From: DASUPK01 sp963782345
GTDB taxonomy: Bacteria; Actinomycetota; Thermoleophilia; Solirubrobacterales; 70-9
Assembly (NCBI GenBank): GCA_963782345.1
Contig: CAWAJF010000003.1
Coordinates: forward strand, 62,001 to 126,000
Direction of reading: 5' to 3'
Length of the DNA: 64,000 nt
Shown in pieces: positions 8,159-16,795 of the stretch. Both the position numbers and the translations under genes were made by a program. The notes below the pieces were generated by a model that saw only the letters and a program-made list of their open reading frames with translations, did not search any database and was not told the origin of the DNA. Numbering within the stretch: the first letter of the stretch is position 1; each line of letters starts with the position of its first letter.

Positions 8159-9088
8159 CTACTCGCGGGCTCGGGCGCGCTCGAGCTCCAGCTCCGTTTC
8201 GATGCCCAGCCCAACCAGGGCGTCGTGCGCCTCCTCCAGGCTGCCGGCGGGCGAGACCGCGGTGGCGAGTGGCACCGCCGAGGTGGCCGCGGCGACCGGG
8301 TCGAAGAAGAAGGTGAGCGCTCCCAGCGGCGTCAGCTCGACGCTGCGCCTGCCACCGCGGATCGGCGCCTCGCCTCGCTCCCCGCGCGCGCAGCGGACGG
8401 CCATCAGGCTCGCCTCGGTGGGTACGACCTCGGCGGCGGACTCGACGAGCTTGCACGCCTGCGGGGTCAGCCCCCAGGCGCCGAGCAGCGCGCCCGCCGA
8501 CTGGAGCTCGGTGATCCTTTGCAGCACCTCGTCGGGCGTCAGCTCGCCGTCGCAGCCGGGCCCGTAGACGGCGCCGACCACCTCGTTGGACCTGGCGAGG
8601 AAGAGCCCGGCGGCGAGGACGATCGCGTCGCAGAGCGGGCTGGCGAGGCCAGCCTCCTGCCCGTGGGCGAGAACGTCGCCCCCGACGTCGAGCAGGACGA
8701 TCGCGTCGCAGTCGAGCTCGGCCGCTGCCTCGGTCAGGCCTGTGGCAAGGGCCTGGGGGCCGTGGGTGATATCGAGCAGCAACACCGGTCGGCCCAGGTG
8801 GGTCGCCATCCGCGATTCCGAGAACTCCACGCCGTCGAGGGTGGTGGTCGAGCCCTCGGTCAGCACGGCCGCGGAGCCGCACAAACGCCCCCCGCGGATC
8901 TCCTCGAGCGAGCGGGGCCCGGGTCGCGGGTCGATCGGCGAGCGCTCCCAGGCAACGCCGCCGAGGACCCATTCGGTGTCCAGTCCCTCGAGCAGATCGG
9001 TGATCCCCAGGGCGCCGACGACGTCGCCGCCGCCGCCCATGCCGATCAGCAGGGCGCGGGAGGCGTCTCTCAAAGAGGCCAGGTTCAC
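8159..9088 (-). CDS. DUF1152 family protein
   Basis: The 309-residue protein opens with ALLIGMGGGGDVVGALG, a glycine-rich nucleotide-binding-like loop typical of DUF1152. LLDVGGDVLAHGQEAGLASPLCDAI and VVGAVYGPGCDGELTPDE follow, also conserved in that family. It is cytoplasmic and its biochemical role is unknown. The GTG start at 9088 overlaps the stop of a four-codon ORF (ATG GCG AAG CCG TGA) carried by repeat B, so the repeat may provide translation-coupled initiation. Confidence 0.85.
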   Translation of the reverse strand: MNLASLRDASRALLIGMGGGGDVVGALGITDLLEGLDTEWVLGGVAWERSPIDPRPGPRSLEEIRGGRLCGSAAVLTEGSTTTLDGVEFSESRMATHLGRPVLLLDITHGPQALATGLTEAAAELDCDAIVLLDVGGDVLAHGQEAGLASPLCDAIVLAAGLFLARSNEVVGAVYGPGCDGELTPDEVLQRITELQSAGALLGAWGLTPQACKLVESAAEVVPTEASLMAVRCARGERGEAPIRGGRRSVELTPLGALTFFFDPVAAATSAVPLATAVSPAGSLEEAHDALVGLGIETELELERARARE

Positions 9089-9184
9089 GGCTTCGCCATC
9101 AGATCGCGGCCGCAGGCAGCCGCCCCAGACAAGTCGCTACGGGCTACGCCCTTCGCTCCCGAGCACAGCGGCTTGGCGGCCGCT
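9087..9184 (-). repeat. Dispersed repeat B, diverged copy
   Basis: Read on the minus strand it runs GCCGCCAAGCCGCTGTG, GGGAGCGAAGGGCGTAGCCC, GTAGCGACTTGTCTGGGG and GGCCGCGATCTGATGGCG. The first parts match the 84-bp tandem unit at 19824-19991. The last part matches 22305-22330 over about 24 bases. It fills the gap between the DUF1802 and DUF1152 genes and ends at the start of the latter. Confidence 0.75.
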
Positions 9185-9809
9185 ACGCGGGGACCAGGTC
9201 GCCCTGGCAGATCTCGCGGATCGCGCCGGCGGCCCGCTCGAACTCCTCGTCGGCCATCACCGGGGTTCCCTCGAAGGGGAGGTCGCGATCGATCTCCACC
9301 CAGGAGCGGCAGCCGTGATGCTCGTCCTTGACGCGAACCGTGACGGGCCGCGGGATCCGATGGACCCGGAGGAGCAGCACGTGCAGCGGATGGGTCCGCT
9401 TCCACGCGAGCCGCTTCTGGGCGTAATCGGAGGTCCAGATGTGGAAGGGCGTGAGCGCCTCGACCACGCGATGGTCCTCGGTGGTGAAGTGATCGGTGAT
9501 CTCGGCCCAGCTGCGAATCCGCACACGGTCGGGCTGGGGAATGCCGCCGTCCTGGAGCAGCGCCCGCGGGGGCGGCTCCTCGTCGGGCCAGACGCCCTCC
9601 TCGAGGGCGCGACGGAGCTCAGGGTGATGGGACTCGCGGACCAGGTCGTTTCGCTGGTGGTCGAAGGTCGGATAGAGGAAGAACTGATCGTGTTCGACCT
9701 CGAAGTGCTTGTCGTCCTCGCGGATTCCGCCCTTGCGGAGGGCGACGAGCTGCTCGCCCTCGGCCAGCGCCCGCACGGTCACGGCCCACTCTTTCAATGC
9801 GATCGGCAT
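9183..9809 (-). CDS. DUF1802 family protein
   Basis: The 208-residue protein begins MPIALKEWAVTVRALAEGEQ and continues with LVALRKGGIRE and FFLYPTFDHQRNDLV, the conserved N-terminal blocks of DUF1802. Later segments are FTTEDHRVVEALTPFHIWT and WKRTHPLHVLLLRVHRI. It is soluble, with no signal. The function is not known; DUF1802 members occur in cyanobacteria and actinobacteria. The ATG at 9809 is the natural start, since conservation begins there. Confidence 0.85.
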   Translation of the reverse strand: MPIALKEWAVTVRALAEGEQLVALRKGGIREDDKHFEVEHDQFFLYPTFDHQRNDLVRESHHPELRRALEEGVWPDEEPPPRALLQDGGIPQPDRVRIRSWAEITDHFTTEDHRVVEALTPFHIWTSDYAQKRLAWKRTHPLHVLLLRVHRIPRPVTVRVKDEHHGCRSWVEIDRDLPFEGTPVMADEEFERAAGAIREICQGDLVPA

Positions 9810-10075
9810 AGGTAGTTAGGGGTAGTCAGTCTTGTTCGGATGCGGGGGCGGGGCGCTTGGTTCGGCACCGGGACCCCCTCGGAGGCGCGCAGTCTAGAGG
9901 ACGGATCGCGCTTTGACAACCCTTGTGCCGCTTTGTCACAAAGTTTGAGGCTTAGTTGTAAGTGCCGGATAGCCCATTCCCATGCGGTCTTTAGCCTGGC
10001 TGACCGGCCAATCGGCGCAAACTCCGCTAATCGGGTGGCGCCTGTCGGCGCCCGCTCGCACAATGCGAACGAACG
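9810..10075. other. Intergenic region with a CTTTGT-C-ACAAAG palindrome
   Basis: This 266-base gap separates the hyuB stop from the DUF1802 start and shows no convincing ORF. It contains a palindrome at 9931-9943 with perfect 6-base arms, and a related half-site (CTTTGACAA) about 20 bases before it, in a patch less GC-rich than its surroundings. The arrangement suits an operator/promoter for the minus-strand DUF1802 gene. No clear -35/-10 pair could be assigned. Confidence 0.4.
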
Positions 10076-11590
10076 CTAAGAATTTCGTTCGGGCCCGTAC
10101 CCACCGCCGCCCGGCGTCTCGATCCGCAGCCGGTCTCCGGCCGACAGCCGCCCTTCGGTCTTCGCCGGGACCGGCTCGCCGTTGACGAGATCCCGCCCCG
10201 GGGTGCCCGGCTCGCCTCCATCCCGGCCGTGCGGTGCGTGCCGGCGGCGCTCGCCGATCAGCGTGTAGCGCATCGGCTTCGTCGCCTCCAGCTCCCGCAC
10301 GATCCCGTCGCCACCGCCGTACCGGCCGGCGCCGCCGCTCCCGCGCCGCACCGAGAGCTCCCTGACCAGGAGGGGGTAGTCGGTCTCGAGCGCCTCGACC
10401 GGCGTGTTCAGGGTGTTCGACATCGCCACGTGCTCGGCGCTCGGGCCATCGGCGTCGCGGCAGGCGCCCTGTCCGCCGCCGATGGTCTCGTAGTAGGTCC
10501 AGTCGCCGCCCGAGAGAGTGAGGTTGTTCATCGTGCCCTGGCCCTCGGCGCCGACCGGCGCGAAGTGCGCCAGTGCCGCGAAGACGGCGTCGGCGACGCG
10601 GCTCGAGGTCTCGACGTTGCCGCCGACCACCGCGGCGGGCGCGCGGGCGTTGAGCAGCGATCCCTCCGGGGCACCGACCGAGACCGGGCGCCAGGCTCCG
10701 GCGGAGGGCGGCGCGTCCGGATCGCAGACCACACGCACCGCGTAGAAGCAGGCCGCCTTGGTCACGGAGAGGGGGCAGTTGAGGTTCCCGGCGACCTGCT
10801 CGGCGCTGCCGGCGAAGTCGAGCTCGAGCTGATCTCCGCGGACGGTCGCCTTCACCCGCAGGCGGATGTCGTCCTCCCGCCCCTCGAGCACGTCCTCGGC
10901 GATGCTCTCGCCGTCCGGCATCTCGGAGAGGGCGGCCCGGGTGCGGCGCTCGGCGTAGTCGAGGATCTCCGCAGTCGCCGTCGCGAGCAGATCGGTCCCG
11001 TGCCGCTCGGCGAGCTGCCCGAGGCGACGGTTCCCGGTCAGGTTGGCCGCGCGCTGCGCCCGCAGGTCCGCGAGGCGCTGCTCGGGATTTCGCATCCGGC
11101 CGGCGAGGTCGCGCAGGGTGGCGTCGTCGGCCCGGGTGGGCGGGATCACGACGCCCTCCTCGTCGAGGGTCACCGAGAGGGCGGGCATGCCCCCGGGGGT
11201 CGGGCCGCCGATGTCGGCGTGGTGGGCGCGCGAGGCGGAGAACCCGATCAGCTCGCCTCCGTGGAAGACCGGGGAGATCAGCGTGATGTCCGGCAGGTGG
11301 GTGCCGCCGCGGTAGGGGTCGTTGAGGATCCAGAGATCGCCCTCGTGATGCTCCTCGCCGACGACCGCGGCGACCGCGTCCGGCATCGAGCCCAGGTGCA
11401 CGGGGATGTGCTCGGCCTGCATGACCAGCTCCCCGGCCGGGTCGAACAGCGCCGTGGAGCAGTCGTGGCGCTCGGTGATGTTCGGCGAGTGCGCCGAGCG
11501 AATCAGCACGGCGCCCATCTCGTCGCAGGCCGCCCGGAGGGCGCCGGTCATCACCTGCAGCTGGACGGGGTCGAGGGACCGCTTCGCCAT
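10076..11590 (-). CDS. hyuB: Hydantoinase B/oxoprolinase family subunit
   Basis: The 504-residue protein carries the HyuB signature from its first residues: DPVQLQVMTGALRAACDEMG, IRSAHSPNITERHDCSTALFD, HIPVHLGSMPDAV and DLWILNDPYRGGTHLPDIT. With HyuA it forms an ATP-dependent amidohydrolase acting on 5-oxoproline, N-methylhydantoin or related cyclic amides; acetone carboxylase subunits are also related, so the substrate is open. The start is an ATG directly after repeat A copy 3 and next to the hyuA stop (TAG-ATG), so the two should be co-translated. Confidence 0.93.
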   Translation of the reverse strand: MAKRSLDPVQLQVMTGALRAACDEMGAVLIRSAHSPNITERHDCSTALFDPAGELVMQAEHIPVHLGSMPDAVAAVVGEEHHEGDLWILNDPYRGGTHLPDITLISPVFHGGELIGFSASRAHHADIGGPTPGGMPALSVTLDEEGVVIPPTRADDATLRDLAGRMRNPEQRLADLRAQRAANLTGNRRLGQLAERHGTDLLATATAEILDYAERRTRAALSEMPDGESIAEDVLEGREDDIRLRVKATVRGDQLELDFAGSAEQVAGNLNCPLSVTKAACFYAVRVVCDPDAPPSAGAWRPVSVGAPEGSLLNARAPAAVVGGNVETSSRVADAVFAALAHFAPVGAEGQGTMNNLTLSGGDWTYYETIGGGQGACRDADGPSAEHVAMSNTLNTPVEALETDYPLLVRELSVRRGSGGAGRYGGGDGIVRELEATKPMRYTLIGERRRHAPHGRDGGEPGTPGRDLVNGEPVPAKTEGRLSAGDRLRIETPGGGGYGPERNS

Positions 11591-11637
11591 CTAACGGGTT
11601 GCTCCTCGGCTCCGCCTCGGAGCACCCTCGCATATGA
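11591..11637 (-). repeat. Dispersed repeat A, copy 3 (encodes the HyuA C-terminus, abuts the hyuB start)
   Basis: On the minus strand the sequence runs ATATGCGAGGGTGCTCCGAG, GCGGAGC, then CGAGGAGCAACCCGTTAG and straight into the hyuB ATG at 11590. Here the element is read as protein: the last residues of HyuA (GAPRRSRGATR) come from it. Its GAGGAG sits 11 bases before the hyuB start. Confidence 0.8.
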
Positions 11638-13594
11638 CGGTGCCGGCGTCGTCGACCGACGCGCCCCAGCCGGGGGGCAGAACCAGGGTCGCGTCCGGCA
11701 GCTCGAACACGCATGGACCCTCCGTCTCGAACCCCGCCGCGGGCTCGCCCCGGAGCACCCGCGTGCTCACCCATTCGCCGTCGAATCGCGCCTCGCGCTC
11801 TCCCTCGATCAGGTTTCCGTCAGCCGCGGCCCGGGGCCGCGGCTCCGGGCCGGGTTCGAAGGCCGCGACCCGGATCGTGACGAGCTCGAGCTCGCCCTCC
11901 GGATCGCGGTAGCCGTAGCGGGCCTGATGCTCGCGGGCGAAGTCCTCGGCCAGTTGAACCGGATCCGGCCGCGGCGGCCCCGGGACCGGCAGCTCGAACG
12001 CCTGGCCGCGGTAGCGGAGCTCGTAGACGGCCTCGAGCTCGGCGTGCTCCATGCCCAGCAGCAGAGGCTCCGAGAGGGCATCCACTTCCGCGGCGATCCG
12101 CTCGCCGGTGATCTCGTCGCCGGAGAGCAGCACGGTCCGGGCGGTGTCCCGTCGCCGGCCCGCGGCGATCAGCCCGAGGGCCGAGAGCACGCCGCTGGCG
12201 CGAGGGCAGACGATCCGGGCGATCTCGAGCTCCGTGGCCAGGGCGGCGGCATGCATCGGCCCCGCCCCGCCGAAGGGGAGCAGCGCGTAATCCCTTGGGT
12301 CGACCCCGCGCTCGACCGTCACGACTCGGAGCGCCCGCACCATCTCCTGGTTGGCGACCCGCGCGATGCCCTCCGCTGTCTCGATCTCGCCGAGGCCGAG
12401 GGTGGCGCCCAGCTCCGCGACGCTCCGGCGAGCGGCCTCCCGCTCCAGGGCCACTCCGCCGGCGAGCACAGAGTCCGGGGAGAGATAGCCGAGCAGCAGG
12501 TTGGCGTCGGTGACCGTGGGCTCGGTGCCGCCACGCCCGTAGGCGGCGGGCCCCGGCTCCGCCCCTGCCGACCGCGGACCGACGCGGAGGGCGCCGCCGG
12601 AGTCGCGCCAGGCGATCGATCCGCCACCCGCGCCGACCGTGTGCACGTCGACCATCGGCAGCTGGACCGGGCGGCCGTCGATCTCGCGGGAGTCGGTGCG
12701 GCGGACCTCCCCGGCATCGACCACGCAGACGTCGCAGGAGGTGCCGCCCATGTCGAATCCGATCGCGTCGGGGCTGCCCGACGCCTTCGCCAGCAGCGCG
12801 GCGCCGACCGCGCCGCCGGCCGGGCCGGAGAGCACGCTCCAGGCGCCCGCTGCGGCCGCCTCGCCGGCCTCGGCGGTGCCGCCGGACGAGCGCATCACCT
12901 CGGGTTCGGGCAGCCCTCGCTCGCGGCAGGCGCCGACCAGGCTCGTCAGGTAGCGCCCGAGCAGCGGGGAGAGATAGGCGTCGATGACCGTGGTCGAGAA
13001 CCGCTCGTACTCGCGGAAGGCGGGCAGGACCTCGTGCGAGGCCGAGACGTGCACACCGGGGAGCGCCTCGCGCAGGGCGGATGCGATCCGGCTCTCGTGC
13101 GCCGGATCGCGGAAGGAGAACAGCAGGCAGACCGCGATCGACTCGAGCTCGCTGTCGCGAAGCTCGCCCATCAGCCGCTCGATCTCCGCATCGGCCAGCT
13201 CCTCGATCACCCCGGAGGTTCCGGTGCGCTCGGCGGCCTCGAAGCGATCCCCGGGATCGACCAGGGATCGTGGCCGGGCGCGGCACGGGTGATAGAGGCT
13301 GGGTCGGTTCTGGCGGCCGATGTCGAGCAGGTCGCCGAAGCCGCGCGTCGCGACCAGCCCCGTCCGCGCGCCGCGCTCCTCGAGCAGGGCGTTGGTGCCC
13401 ACGGTCATGCCGTGGGTGAACCTCTCGACGTCCACCGGCCCCGCGCCGGCGCGGGCGAGCACTTCGTCGACCGCGGCGATCACCCCACGGGACTGATCCT
13501 CGGGCGTGCTCGGGACCTTTGCTGTGTGCAGGCGATCGCCGTCGAGCAGCGCGGCGTCGGTGAAGGTTCCGCCGACGTCGACTCCGAGCAGCAT
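11591..13594 (-). CDS. hyuA: Hydantoinase A/oxoprolinase family subunit
   Basis: This 667-residue ASKHA-fold ATPase subunit opens with MLLGVDVGGTFTDAALLDG, the phosphate-1 loop of HyuA proteins. RFTHGMTVGTNALLEERGA, DAIGFDMGGTSCDVCVVD and DYALLPFGGAGPMHAAALA are further family marks. It pairs with hyuB immediately downstream and probably supplies ATP-driven activation of the cyclic amide or lactam. The C-terminal dozen residues are encoded by repeat A, not by family sequence, so the ancestral stop was probably replaced. Confidence 0.93.
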   Translation of the reverse strand: MLLGVDVGGTFTDAALLDGDRLHTAKVPSTPEDQSRGVIAAVDEVLARAGAGPVDVERFTHGMTVGTNALLEERGARTGLVATRGFGDLLDIGRQNRPSLYHPCRARPRSLVDPGDRFEAAERTGTSGVIEELADAEIERLMGELRDSELESIAVCLLFSFRDPAHESRIASALREALPGVHVSASHEVLPAFREYERFSTTVIDAYLSPLLGRYLTSLVGACRERGLPEPEVMRSSGGTAEAGEAAAAGAWSVLSGPAGGAVGAALLAKASGSPDAIGFDMGGTSCDVCVVDAGEVRRTDSREIDGRPVQLPMVDVHTVGAGGGSIAWRDSGGALRVGPRSAGAEPGPAAYGRGGTEPTVTDANLLLGYLSPDSVLAGGVALEREAARRSVAELGATLGLGEIETAEGIARVANQEMVRALRVVTVERGVDPRDYALLPFGGAGPMHAAALATELEIARIVCPRASGVLSALGLIAAGRRRDTARTVLLSGDEITGERIAAEVDALSEPLLLGMEHAELEAVYELRYRGQAFELPVPGPPRPDPVQLAEDFAREHQARYGYRDPEGELELVTIRVAAFEPGPEPRPRAAADGNLIEGEREARFDGEWVSTRVLRGEPAAGFETEGPCVFELPDATLVLPPGWGASVDDAGTVICEGAPRRSRGATR

Positions 13595-13654
13595 GCGTCG
13601 AAACCTAGCCAGCCTCCGCCCTGAAAGCGAAGCCGGGGAGCCGGGCGTGGTGAT

Positions 13655-13675
13655 GGGCCCCGGACGCTGGGGCCC
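13655..13675. terminator. GC-rich hairpin between hyuA and the Cys/His protein gene
   Basis: GGGCCCC (13655-13661) pairs with GGGGCCC (13669-13675) around a 7-base loop. It lies 28 bases beyond the stop of the minus-strand gene at 13703. There is no U-tract, so it may slow or protect RNA ends rather than terminate efficiently. Confidence 0.35.
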
Positions 13676-13702
13676 TCACCCGCTCTCCCCGTCCCCTATG
13701 CC

Positions 13703-14140
13703 TTACGCCGCGGCTGCCTCGACCTCGCGCACCTCGAAGGTCTCCTCGAGATGCTTGTGCGAAGGGCAGTAATCCCTCCCCGGCAGCGGCTCACGCTGGC
13801 AGGGCGTGCCCTTGCGAGTGCTGGCCAGGCAGTTTCTCTCCTGGCCGTCCAGGGTCACGTCCGCGGGCAGCGAGTCGAGGAATTCCTCGATCAGCCCGAT
13901 GTGGCGCTCGATGACCATGTAGACGCGCACCTGCTCGGCAAGAGCAAAGGACTCGCGAACCTCGGTGAACAGCGTCTTCGCCGGCCGGGCGAAGTAGCGG
14001 CGATCCGAGACCAGCCGCTGAATTGTCGCCTCACATGCTTCCAGCAACTTCTGGCGGGCGGTGAACGTCCTCTCCACACCCCCAGAGGTGTCGATTCGTG
14101 GAGCCAGGTCCCTGTAGATGGAACGACTGAATTGATACAT
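13703..14140 (-). CDS. Uncharacterised protein with a C-terminal Cys/His motif
   Basis: The 145-residue protein is of unknown function. The first 95 residues are helical and charged (SIYRDLAPRIDTSGGVERTF, RQKLLEACEATIQRLVSDRR). The end holds NCLASTRKGTPCQREPLPG and RDYCPSHKHLEET, giving C-x8-C-x10-C-x2-H, which could bind zinc. A ribosome-binding sequence (AAGGAGAG) lies 8 bases before the ATG. The gene stands alone, with an AT-rich, repeat-bearing region upstream that points to regulated expression. Confidence 0.7.
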   Translation of the reverse strand: MYQFSRSIYRDLAPRIDTSGGVERTFTARQKLLEACEATIQRLVSDRRYFARPAKTLFTEVRESFALAEQVRVYMVIERHIGLIEEFLDSLPADVTLDGQERNCLASTRKGTPCQREPLPGRDYCPSHKHLEETFEVREVEAAAA

Positions 14141-14229
14141 CCGTGATCTCTCCTTACCCCCCTGAGCGTCATCCGCGGGCCAATCCCGCCGTTGGATCGT
14201 TCAGGCAGTCTTGATTCAACCACGGACTA

Positions 14230-14268
14230 CCCAATATTTGGGTTAAGCACTGATTAAGTATTTTTAAG
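14230..14268 (-). promoter_or_regulatory. AT-rich upstream region: palindrome plus phased TTAAG repeats
   Basis: Upstream of the 14140 start lie CCCAA-TAT-TTGGG (14230-14242) and three TTAAG boxes at 14243, 14254 and 14264, about one helical turn apart. This is a sharp drop in GC compared with the surrounding DNA. It looks like a control region for the minus-strand gene at 13703-14140, with a dyad operator and phased half-sites. No regulator can be named. Confidence 0.45.
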
Positions 14269-14304
14269 TAGTCTCCGCCCCACGCTTTTGAGTAGGACGA
14301 GTGC

Positions 14305-15747
14305 CTACTCCCACGCCTGCCAGGCCAGCTCCCCGCCGCTGCAGACGATGTGCCGCCGATCGAGCTTCGGGTCCGTGCGCGGGTATTCGAGCCGGCGGTG
14401 GGAGCCTCGGGACTCCTCCCGCTCGAGCGCGAAGCGAGCGATCAGCCGGGCGAGCGGGTAGGGGTCCGAGAGCAGCTGTTCGAGCTCGTCGGCGGTCCGC
14501 AGCGGTCCGGCGAGCCGCCAGACCGCCTCCCTGGTCTCGGCGGGTGGCGGCTCGAAGCGCCAGGGGGGCGGCTCGGGCGGCGAACCGGGGTCCGGCTCGG
14601 CGGACGCGGCGGCGGCGGCCCTCGCGCCGAGCACGAAGCACTCGGTCAGGGAGTTGGAGGCGAGCCGGTTCGCGCCGTGCAGCCCGGTGCAGGCGCACTC
14701 GCCGACGGCGAACAGGCCCGGCAGCGAGGAGCGACCCTCGAGGTCGGTGGCGATGCCGCCCATCACGTAGTGCGAGGCCGGCGCGACGGGGATCGGATCC
14801 GTTGCCGGGTCGTGGCCGGCCTTCCGGAGGGCCTCGAACACGCTCGGGAACCGCGTCTCGCTCAGCTGCCGCATGTCGAGGAGGACGTGATCGGTCCCGT
14901 CGACCTTCATCCGGTCGAGCACCGCCAGCGTGACCTGGTCGCGCGGGGCGAGCTCGTCCGTAAAGCGCTCGCCATTCGTGTCGAGCAGGGTTGCGCCCTC
15001 GCCGCGCACCGCCTCGGTGACCAGGAGGCCGTCGTGCTCGGTCCCGGGCGCAGCGAGCGCCGTCGGATGAAACTGGCAGAGCTCCAGGTCGGCGATCGCG
15101 GCCCCGGCGGCGTGGGCCATCACGGGCCCGGCGCCGATCGCACCCCAGGGGTTGGTGGTCCGCGACCAGAGCGCGGCCGCGCCCCCGGTCGCGAAGATCG
15201 TCGCGCGGGCCAGGATCTCGCCCCGATCGGTGAGCACTCCATGACAGCGCTGGCCATCACTCCACAGGGCGACCGCCGAGGTCTTCTCGATCAGCTCGAT
15301 TCGCTCGTTCTCTGCCGCCAACACCGTGAGCCGCTCGGTGATCCGGCGGCCGGTCGCGGCGCCTCCCGCGTGGACAACTCGCCTGCGGGAGTGCCCGCCC
15401 TCCAGCGCCAGCGAGAGCGCTTCGTCAGGGTCCCGATCGAACTTGACGCCGCGCCGCTCCAGCTCCCAGACCACGCCCGGTGCCTCGGCGGCCAGGAGCT
15501 CGGCTGCGGAGCGGCGGCACGCCCCCCGGCCGGCGGTCAGCGTGTCCTCGACGTGCTGCTCTGGCGAGTCGTCCGGGCCGATCGCCGCGGCGAGCCCGCC
15601 CTGTGCCCAGAAGCTCGAGCTCTCGCTGAGCGGCTTCCGGGACACCATCGCGACGCGCGCGCCTGCGTCGGCGGCGGTGAGCGCCGAGTAGAGGCCGGCG
15701 GCGCCCCCGCCGACCACCACGACGTCGAATCGGTCGTCCGGCGTCAT
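14305..15747 (-). CDS. nadB: L-aspartate oxidase
   Basis: This 480-residue flavoprotein of the succinate dehydrogenase/fumarate reductase family oxidises L-aspartate to iminoaspartate, the first step of de novo NAD synthesis. The FAD loop is VVVVGGGAAGLYSALTAADA. SSFWAQGGLAAAIGPDDSPE and CTGLHGANRLASNSLTECFV are the NadB substrate and FAD-contact motifs. It is shorter than the 530-residue E. coli enzyme, mainly in the C-terminal helical domain. No nadA or nadC is nearby. It is divergent from the HDAC-family gene, with only about 23 bases between them. Confidence 0.93.
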   Translation of the reverse strand: MTPDDRFDVVVVGGGAAGLYSALTAADAGARVAMVSRKPLSESSSFWAQGGLAAAIGPDDSPEQHVEDTLTAGRGACRRSAAELLAAEAPGVVWELERRGVKFDRDPDEALSLALEGGHSRRRVVHAGGAATGRRITERLTVLAAENERIELIEKTSAVALWSDGQRCHGVLTDRGEILARATIFATGGAAALWSRTTNPWGAIGAGPVMAHAAGAAIADLELCQFHPTALAAPGTEHDGLLVTEAVRGEGATLLDTNGERFTDELAPRDQVTLAVLDRMKVDGTDHVLLDMRQLSETRFPSVFEALRKAGHDPATDPIPVAPASHYVMGGIATDLEGRSSLPGLFAVGECACTGLHGANRLASNSLTECFVLGARAAAAASAEPDPGSPPEPPPWRFEPPPAETREAVWRLAGPLRTADELEQLLSDPYPLARLIARFALEREESRGSHRRLEYPRTDPKLDRRHIVCSGGELAWQAWE

Positions 15748-15770
15748 CGAGCCGCGAACCGTACTGTGCG

Positions 15771-16787
15771 CTGATCACAGGGCTGTATCTGCGACACCCG
15801 AGCTCGTTCCGGCACGACACCGGCGGCCACCCGGAGAACGCGCGGCGCCTGACCGTGATCGAGGAGGCGATGTCCGAACGGGAGTGGCTCGGACTGGAGC
15901 TCGTCGAGGCGCCGGCCGCCACCCGGGAGCAGCTCCAGCGTGTCCATGGCGCCGCCCATGTCGACACGATCGAGGCGTACTCGGCGAAGGGCGGCGGGAT
16001 GATCGACCTCGACACGGTCACGAGCGAGGGCTCCTGGGAGGCCGCCCTCCACGCCGCCGGTGGAGCGGTGTACGCGGCCGAGCGGCTGCTGCGCGAGGGC
16101 GGCTTCGCCTTCTGCGGCCTGAGGCCGCCGGGGCACCACGCCGAGGGCGATCGGGCGATGGGGTTCTGCCTGTTCAACAACATCGCGGTGGCGGCCGCCC
16201 ATGCGATCGCCGCTTGCGGCGCCGAGCGAGTGCTGATCCTGGACTGGGACGTCCACCACGGCAACGGCACCGAGGCGATCTTCTACCCCTCCTCGGAGGT
16301 GCTCTACGCGAGCATCCACCAGAGCCCCCTCTATCCGGGGACGGGGGCGGAGAGCGACCTCGGCAGCGGGGCGGGGGAGGGCTACACGGCCAACCTGCCC
16401 GTCCCGCCGGGAAGCGGCCCCGATCAGTTCCTCTCCCTCGTGCAGCACGTGGTCGCGCCGATCGCCAGGGAGTGGAAGCCGGGGCTGCTCTGCATCTCGG
16501 CCGGCTATGACGCGCATCGTGACGATCCACTCGCCAACTGCGAGCTGGACGACGCCGCCTACTGGGACATGGCGGCGACCATGCGGGAGCTCGCCGGCGA
16601 CCTCGGGGTGCCGCTGCTCATCTGCCTCGAGGGCGGGTACTCGCTGGCCGCCCTGGCGCGGTCCGTGGTCGCAACGCTCGATGCGCTCTCGAGCGACGGC
16701 TCCTCGCGCGAGGCGCCGACAGAGCCGGCGGCCGCGTACAGGGAGCGCCTGGCGAGGTTCTGGCCCGGACTAGCGACGCCGGAGTAG
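15771..16787 (+). CDS. Histone deacetylase/AcuC family amidohydrolase
   Basis: This zinc-dependent deacetylase-family protein probably removes acetyl or similar groups from lysines or polyamines. Motifs include RPPGHHAEGDRAMGFCLFNN, the metal site DWDVHHGNGT and GYDAHRDDPLA. The nearest ATG/GTG/TTG start is 15855, which would cut off the conserved N-terminus RHDTGGHPENARRLTVIEE. That segment is in frame back to a CTG at 15771 (then ITGLYLRHPSSF), so a CTG start giving 338 residues is proposed. The family assignment is sure; the start is inferred. Confidence 0.88.
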   Translation: MITGLYLRHPSSFRHDTGGHPENARRLTVIEEAMSEREWLGLELVEAPAATREQLQRVHGAAHVDTIEAYSAKGGGMIDLDTVTSEGSWEAALHAAGGAVYAAERLLREGGFAFCGLRPPGHHAEGDRAMGFCLFNNIAVAAAHAIAACGAERVLILDWDVHHGNGTEAIFYPSSEVLYASIHQSPLYPGTGAESDLGSGAGEGYTANLPVPPGSGPDQFLSLVQHVVAPIAREWKPGLLCISAGYDAHRDDPLANCELDDAAYWDMAATMRELAGDLGVPLLICLEGGYSLAALARSVVATLDALSSDGSSREAPTEPAAAYRERLARFWPGLATPE

Positions 16788-16795
16788 GCGACCGC

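Noticed and set aside
10229..13624. 1131-residue plus-strand ORF across the hyu genes
   Set aside because: It is the antisense shadow of hyuA and hyuB, whose family motifs are unmistakable; its His/Arg/Gly/Ala-rich sequence is typical of high-GC reverse frames.
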